From: Planctomycetota bacterium
GTDB taxonomy: Bacteria > Planctomycetota > Phycisphaerae > FEN-1346 > JAACEH01
Reading direction: 5' to 3'
Assembly: GCA_016935955.1 (NCBI GenBank)
Contig: JAFGPY010000228.1
Location: 1-24,664 of the forward strand
Length of the DNA stretch: 24,664 nucleotides
Translations under genes and position numbers: made by a program
Shown: positions 20,349-24,664 of the stretch, one piece after another
How positions within the stretch are numbered: position 1 is the stretch's first letter
Layout of the letters: each line of letters opens with the position of its first letter
Notes under the pieces: model-generated
Database searches by the model: none
Seen by the model: the letters and a program-made list of their open reading frames with translations, nothing else
Told to the model about the DNA's origin: nothing

Positions 20349-21599
20349 GTGCGTGACGCACTGTCGGCACTGTTTGTTTCGACGTACCCGCCGGAACAGT
20401 GCGGTCTGGCCACTTTCACGCGCAATCTGGCGGACGCCGTGGACGCCACCCAGACGCGGCCGGCGGCCAGTGTGGCCGCCATCAATCGCACCGGGCGCAG
20501 AAACTGCTACGACCATCGCGTGGTCTGCGAGATCAATAACACGCTGGACGACTGCTATCAGCAGGCGGCCCGGTTCATCAACGCGAGCGACGTCGACGTG
20601 GTCTGCCTGCAGCACGAGTACGGCCTGTACCGCGGCGAATGCGGGGACCAGATCGTCGAACTGCTGGACCTGTGCGACAAGCCGATCGTCGGCACGCTGC
20701 ACACCATTCTGCCCGCGCCGAGCGACAAGCAGCGCGAGGTGCTGCGGGCCATCGCCGCGCGATGCGATCGCCTGGTGACGATGGCCCGTGTAGGCATCGA
20801 CCTGCTGGAGCAGGTCTACGGCGTGCCGCGCGACAAGGCGGTGATGATCCCGCACGGCGTGCCGGAGGTGGTCTTCCACCATCGTCCCCTGCTGCGACGA
20901 TTGCTGGGCCTCGGCGGGCGGACGGTCATCATGACCTTCGGCCTGCTGAGCGGCGGCAAGGGCATCGAGTACATGATCGACGCCCTGCCGGCCATCTGCG
21001 CCAGGCACCCGAATACGCTGTACCTGGTGCTGGGCGAGACGCATCCGGCGATTCGCGAGCGTGAGGGCGAGGCCTACCGCGAATCGCTCCAGGAGCGGGC
21101 GTTGCGGCTGGGCGTGGGCGATCACGTTCGTTTTGAGAACCGTTACGTGACCGACGACGAGTTGGTGTTCTACCTGCAGGCCTGCGACGTCTACGTGACG
21201 CCGTACATCGGCCGCGACCAGATCACCAGCGGCACGCTCAGCTACGCCATGGCGGCGGGTTGCCCGACGGTGTCGACGGGCTACCTTCACGCCCGGGAGT
21301 TGCTGGACGAGGGCCGCGGGCGTCTGGCGGAATTCGAGAGCGGCGCGTCGCTGGCCGCCGAGATCAACGCGATCCTCGGCGATCCGGCGTACCGCGAGCA
21401 GTTGCAGGTGCGGGCTTACGAGTACGGACTCTCGATGCACTGGGACCAGGTGGGCCGACAGTACCAGCGTCTTCTGGCATCGGTGAGCGGCAAACCGACG
21501 TCGCATGAAAAGCCGCCGCCCAGAATGACACTGGAGCGACTGATCGAGGAGCGCCGCGAGCGGCAGAACGCGGCTGTGCCATCGGCACCGGGAGACTAG
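20349..21599 (+). CDS. GT4-family glycosyltransferase (GT-B fold)
   Basis: This is a 416-residue retaining glycosyltransferase. GTG 20349 is the start, with GGAGG seven bases upstream; the nearby ATG 20344 is out of frame. The N-terminal Rossmann domain opens LFVSTYPPEQCGLATFTRNL, and the C-terminal nucleotide-sugar domain has MTFGLLSGGKGIEYMIDALP and TLYLVLGETHP. The usual E-x7-E motif is replaced by DQITSGTLSYAMAAGCPTVS, a form I recall from GT4 proteins that sit in GH130 phosphorylase clusters; VSTGYLHARELLDEGRGRL also fits that group. A mannose-1-phosphate guanylyltransferase follows 3 bp later, so GDP-mannose is the probable donor. The acceptor is unknown. It shares the YPPxxCGxATF opening with the second glycosyltransferase at 23787. 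Confidence 0.9.
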   Translation: MRDALSALFVSTYPPEQCGLATFTRNLADAVDATQTRPAASVAAINRTGRRNCYDHRVVCEINNTLDDCYQQAARFINASDVDVVCLQHEYGLYRGECGDQIVELLDLCDKPIVGTLHTILPAPSDKQREVLRAIAARCDRLVTMARVGIDLLEQVYGVPRDKAVMIPHGVPEVVFHHRPLLRRLLGLGGRTVIMTFGLLSGGKGIEYMIDALPAICARHPNTLYLVLGETHPAIREREGEAYRESLQERALRLGVGDHVRFENRYVTDDELVFYLQACDVYVTPYIGRDQITSGTLSYAMAAGCPTVSTGYLHARELLDEGRGRLAEFESGASLAAEINAILGDPAYREQLQVRAYEYGLSMHWDQVGRQYQRLLASVSGKPTSHEKPPPRMTLERLIEERRERQNAAVPSAPGD

Positions 21600-21602
21600 C
21601 CC

Positions 21603-22754
21603 ATGAGCAAAGAACCAATGATTGCCCTGATCATGGCCGGCGGCTCGGGCACGCGCTTCTGGCCCCTGAGCGTGGCCGAGGAGCCCAAGCAGTTCCTGCA
21701 CATTCTCGGCACGGACAACATGCTGCAGGCCACGTGGAATCGCCTCGACGGCCTGGTGCCGCCGGAGCATCGGTTGGTCGTCACGAGCGAGCACTTCGCC
21801 GAGCGGACGCGGCGCTACCTGCCCGGCCTGCCGACGGAGAACCTGATCGGTGAGCCGGAGCAGCGCGACACGGCGGCCGTGGCCATTCTCGGCGCCGCAC
21901 TGATCGAGCGACGCTGGCCCGGGGCCACCGTCATGGTGCTGCCCAGCGACCACCTGATCCAGCCGGCGGCCAACTTCCGCGGCCTGGCCGCCGCCACGGC
22001 TCGCATGGTCCGCGAGGAAAACGTGCTGTGCACGGTAGGCGTGCGGCCGCTGTACCCGTCAAGCGGCTACGGCTACATCGAGCGCGACGGCCTGCTGGAT
22101 CGTGAGGACAGCCTCATCGCCTTCCGCGTCAACAAGTTCACCGAGAAGCCCGACACCGAAACGGCCCGCCAGTATCTGCGGCGAGGGTCGTACTACTGGA
22201 ACGCCGGCATCTTCTTCTGGAAGGCTTCCGTGCTGCTGGAAGAGGCCCGCGAGCACATGCCCGAGCACCATCACCTGCTGACCCAGGTGGTCGACTCGTG
22301 GGGCACCACAAAGTGGCCGAAGAATCTTCGCCTGGCCTACTCGCAGCTCCAGAAGATCTCGGTCGATTTCGGCATCATGGAGAAGACGACGCGCGCCGCC
22401 GTGGTGGAAGCCAACTTCAAGTGGAGCGACCTGGGCGGCTGGATCGCCCTGGGCGAGCAACTGGCCCAGGACGGCGCCGGCAACGACGTCCACGGACAGG
22501 TCGTGCTCCGCGAGTGTCAGGACAGCGTCGTCTACAACGAGGCCCTACGCGGACCGGTGATCTGCATCGGCGTCAGGGACATGGTCGTGGCCCACACGAC
22601 CCACGGCGTCCTGGTCTGCCACAAGGACCGCGTCGAGCAGATCAAGGCCGCCGTCGGCAAACTGTACGAACGGCACGTTTCCAAGGACATCACAGAGGTG
22701 GCCACACGGCATGTCGTTGCTCAGTCTTCAGCATCTGGTCCGGCTGACGGATGA
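21603..22754 (+). CDS. manC: Mannose-1-phosphate guanylyltransferase
   Basis: This enzyme makes GDP-mannose from mannose-1-phosphate and GTP. The 383-residue protein has the nucleotidyltransferase loop IMAGGSGTRFWPLS (residues 10-23) followed by PKQF, then GEPEQRDTAAVAILGAAL, VLPSDHLIQ, SSGYGYIE, KFTEKPD, YYWNAGIFFWK and the C-terminal FKWSDLGGW. It is the short form without the phosphomannose isomerase cupin domain found in long ManC/AlgA proteins. ATG 21603 lies 3 bp after the upstream glycosyltransferase stop, and the gene's last 44 bp overlap the start of the next gene. Placement between a GT4 enzyme and an (alpha/alpha)6-barrel protein suggests GDP-mannose is used locally. Confidence 0.94.
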   Translation: MSKEPMIALIMAGGSGTRFWPLSVAEEPKQFLHILGTDNMLQATWNRLDGLVPPEHRLVVTSEHFAERTRRYLPGLPTENLIGEPEQRDTAAVAILGAALIERRWPGATVMVLPSDHLIQPAANFRGLAAATARMVREENVLCTVGVRPLYPSSGYGYIERDGLLDREDSLIAFRVNKFTEKPDTETARQYLRRGSYYWNAGIFFWKASVLLEEAREHMPEHHHLLTQVVDSWGTTKWPKNLRLAYSQLQKISVDFGIMEKTTRAAVVEANFKWSDLGGWIALGEQLAQDGAGNDVHGQVVLRECQDSVVYNEALRGPVICIGVRDMVVAHTTHGVLVCHKDRVEQIKAAVGKLYERHVSKDITEVATRHVVAQSSASGPADG

Positions 22755-23739
22755 AACCGGTCTGATCCAGCATGCATACTACGGAATCCCGCGGCGCAGG
22801 GATGGCTACTCCGCGGATGATAACGCCCGGGCCCTGATCCTCGTGGCCCGGCAGTACGCCGTCGAACCGCGCGAGCAGCTCGTCGACCTGGCGACCATCT
22901 ACCTGTCGTACCTGCAGCACGGCCAGATGGACAACGGCATGTTCAGGAACTTCCTGGACTACGACCAGCACTGGGCCGACCTGCCGACGGGCGACGATTG
23001 CCAGGGCCGTTGCCTCTGGGCCCTGGCCGAACTGCTCGCGAGCACGATGCCGGCCAGCCTGAAGTCGGCTGCCGCCGAAATGCTCGACCGGGCCCTCGGC
23101 TGGTTCCGTCCCGAGCGACCGCTGCACTCGCTGGCGTTCGCCCTGCTGGGCTTCGACGCCCTGAGCCGCCGCGGCGACGGCGACCGCTGGCACGATCGCA
23201 TGGCCCCGGCGGCCGACCGGCTGGCCGGCGCCCTGGACGGCGCGTCGGCAAACGGCTGGACGTGGTTCGATGACACGATGACCTATGCCAACGGCCGCTT
23301 GCCGCATGCCATGCTTGCGGCCGCGAGGATGCTCGGTCGCGACCGCTACTTGGAGGCCGGCCGCAAATCGCTCGATTTTCTGATCCGTGTGACCGTCCAG
23401 GACGATATGCTGGTACCGGTGGGCACCGACGGCTGGTATCCGCAAGGCGGGGTGAAGGCACGGTTCGATCAGCAGCCGATCGAGGCCATGGCCCTGATCG
23501 AGGCGGCCCTGGCCGCCTGGACGATCCTCAACGAGACGCGCTACCTCGACGTGGCCCGGACGTGCGGCCGGTGGTTCGTCGGGCACAATTGCCTGGGCAA
23601 GCCGCTGGCCGACATCGAAGAGGGCAGTTGCTGCGACGGGCTGACGCCTTACGGGCCGAACGCCAACCAGGGCGCCGAGTCCACGTTATCGCTATTGATC
23701 AGTCGGCAGGCATTGGCTAAGTATGACCTTAACGATTAG
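22711..23739 (+). CDS. (alpha/alpha)6-barrel glycosidase-like protein of a mannoside cluster
   Basis: This is a 342-residue protein made of paired helices, as in six-hairpin glycosidases. The N-terminus LQHLVRLTDETGLIQHAYYG then GYSADDNARALIL (DDNARA at 36-41) is a signature I recall from proteins encoded with GT4 enzymes and GH130 beta-mannoside phosphorylases. Further helices carry LDYDQHWADLPTGDDCQGRC, GWTWFDDTMTYANGRLPHAM, TDGWYPQGGVKARFDQQPIE and YGPNANQGAESTLSLLI, with conserved-looking acidic and aromatic residues that could form a sugar site. There is no signal peptide, so it is cytosolic. ATG 22711 lies inside the end of the guanylyltransferase gene (44-bp overlap, different frame), implying coupled translation. 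Whether it is a catalytic glycosidase or a partner of the transferases is not known. Confidence 0.8.
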   Translation: MSLLSLQHLVRLTDETGLIQHAYYGIPRRRDGYSADDNARALILVARQYAVEPREQLVDLATIYLSYLQHGQMDNGMFRNFLDYDQHWADLPTGDDCQGRCLWALAELLASTMPASLKSAAAEMLDRALGWFRPERPLHSLAFALLGFDALSRRGDGDRWHDRMAPAADRLAGALDGASANGWTWFDDTMTYANGRLPHAMLAAARMLGRDRYLEAGRKSLDFLIRVTVQDDMLVPVGTDGWYPQGGVKARFDQQPIEAMALIEAALAAWTILNETRYLDVARTCGRWFVGHNCLGKPLADIEEGSCCDGLTPYGPNANQGAESTLSLLISRQALAKYDLND

Positions 23740-23786
23740 CCGATGATTCTTAACGGTCAAGCGGTGGGGAAGTTGGGAGTGGACGT

Positions 23787-24664
23787 ATGGCTTTGGCAGA
23801 GACGAAGTCGAAAAAGAAGAAGACCTCCAGCAACAACGGCAAGAAGGCCAAGAGCCCGCGGCGGCGCGGCAAGCCGATCGTCATGATCAGTTCGTATCCG
23901 CCGCGACTCTGCGGTATCGCGACCTTCTGCGAAGAGGCTCGCGAATTCCTCCAGAAGCGGTACACCGATCGCGACGTGCTGGTCATCAGCCACACCGACG
24001 GCGAGGGGGACGGCGTCTTCCCGCTGATCGACATGTCGGTCCACGACTGGTGGCGACCGGTGGTCAAGAAGATCGAGCAGCTCGATCCCTACGCCATTCA
24101 CATCGAGCACGAGTATGGCCTGTACGAGTACCACGACGAGCGCGGTCAGGGGGACCGCAACGACGGGTTCCTCGAACTGTTGGGACAACTCGAACCGTGG
24201 CCGGTCATCGTCGAGCCGCATACCGTCCACGGGCGGCTGGCCGACTGGGAAGCCGACTTCGTGTACCGCATGTGCAACCGCGCGGACCTGGTGCTCTTCA
24301 AGTGCCATTATCAGAAGTGGCGTTTCGACTGGACGTGCACGAGCCGCGGCTGGAAGACGCCGCAGAACATTATGGTCGTGCCGCACGGCGCCCGTAGCGA
24401 CCGGCGATTCCGCGTCGACGAGGTGCCGCAACTGCGCAAGGAACTGGGCCTGGACGACAAGCTGGCCCGGCACGTGGTGGGCCTGATCGGCTGGATCCAG
24501 AATAACAAACGCTGGGACATCCTGACCAGCATGTGGGAAGGCATTGCCCGCGAACTGCTGGAGCGGACGGGCAAGGAGTGGGACCTGCTGGCCGCCGGCG
24601 AAATGCGCGATCCGAACCATCGGCCGGACTACGAGAAGTACGTCGGCGAGGTGAAGCTGCTGGA
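23787..24664 (+). CDS. GT4-family glycosyltransferase, N-terminal part (truncated by window end)
   Basis: 292 residues are visible from ATG 23787 (GGAG seven bases upstream), and the frame is open to the end of the window. The first 30 residues are lysine-rich and disordered (KSKKKKTSSNNGKKAKSPRR). The Rossmann domain follows with IVMISSYPPRLCGIATFCEE, HIEHEYGLYEYH, VIVEPHTVHGRL and VVPHGARSDRRFR, then the start of the second domain (VVGLIGWIQNNKRWDILTSM). The opening and the 'EHEYGLY' segment match the first glycosyltransferase of this cluster (QHEYGLYRGE), so the two are diverged paralogues. It lies 47 bp after the barrel protein and continues the cluster. Donor and acceptor cannot be read, though GDP-mannose is likely from context. 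Confidence 0.88.
   Translation, partial: MALAETKSKKKKTSSNNGKKAKSPRRRGKPIVMISSYPPRLCGIATFCEEAREFLQKRYTDRDVLVISHTDGEGDGVFPLIDMSVHDWWRPVVKKIEQLDPYAIHIEHEYGLYEYHDERGQGDRNDGFLELLGQLEPWPVIVEPHTVHGRLADWEADFVYRMCNRADLVLFKCHYQKWRFDWTCTSRGWKTPQNIMVVPHGARSDRRFRVDEVPQLRKELGLDDKLARHVVGLIGWIQNNKRWDILTSMWEGIARELLERTGKEWDLLAAGEMRDPNHRPDYEKYVGEVKLL

Noticed and set aside
20022..21953. A 643-codon minus-strand open frame opposite the glycosyltransferase and guanylyltransferase genes
   Set aside because: It is antisense to two clearly recognisable enzymes; long antisense frames are common in GC-rich codon-biased DNA and its translation is rich in Arg, Gln, His and Val with no domain.

Overview
The window is about 24.7 kb of GC-rich (roughly 65% by eye), densely coding bacterial chromosome. 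Several features point to Planctomycetota, possibly a Phycisphaerae-like lineage from an environmental genome. These are secreted propellers that begin 'DWPQFRG', PEP-CTERM proteins with HAF-type repeats, a planctomycete-style secreted glycosidase-like protein and GC-rich intergenic palindromes. The assignment is an inference from protein style. There is no rRNA, tRNA, CRISPR array, transposase or phage gene.

Layout. (1) 1-1771, minus strand: an iron-uptake operon reading dtxR-family repressor, feoA, feoB (cut by the window edge). Its promoter has a perfect inverted repeat directly after the -10 box. (2) 1891-3084: an exported TIM-barrel glycosidase-like protein. (3) 3318-7822: a TetR regulator with its operator on its own promoter, then four tightly packed membrane-lipid genes. 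These are a CDP-alcohol phosphatidyltransferase fused to a flavodoxin domain, a CdsA-like cytidylyltransferase, a PlsC-like acyltransferase and a SAM methyltransferase. The set resembles E. coli ynbABC, with the acyltransferase where the YnbC hydrolase part would be; it is the most unusual system here. (4) 7840-9813, minus strand: a TPR protein of unknown function. (5) 10318-15603: two paralogous PQQ-type beta-propellers (plus strand) flanking two paralogous PEP-CTERM/HAF proteins (minus strand). (6) 15717-18258: thiol peroxidase, an AsmA-like membrane-anchored protein and a radical SAM protein with a C-terminal winged helix. (7) 18259-18570: a large inverted-repeat (foldback) element. (8) 18571-20142: a third exported propeller with a coiled-coil insertion, then a 57-residue Cys-rich membrane peptide like those associated with FeoB. 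(9) 20199-end: a promoter and structured leader, then a GDP-mannose/oligomannoside cluster: GT4 glycosyltransferase, mannose-1-phosphate guanylyltransferase, (alpha/alpha)6-barrel protein and a second GT4 enzyme cut by the window end.

How the parts work together. The dtxR-feoAB operon should import Fe(II) and be shut off by metal-loaded repressor. The lipid genes contain activities for making CDP-diacylglycerol, transferring its phosphatidyl group to an alcohol, acylating and methylating, so they probably build or remodel one specialised phospholipid under TetR control. In the sugar cluster the guanylyltransferase supplies GDP-mannose to the GT4 enzymes. Family calls rest on motifs read by eye and on recalled family knowledge; no database search was run.
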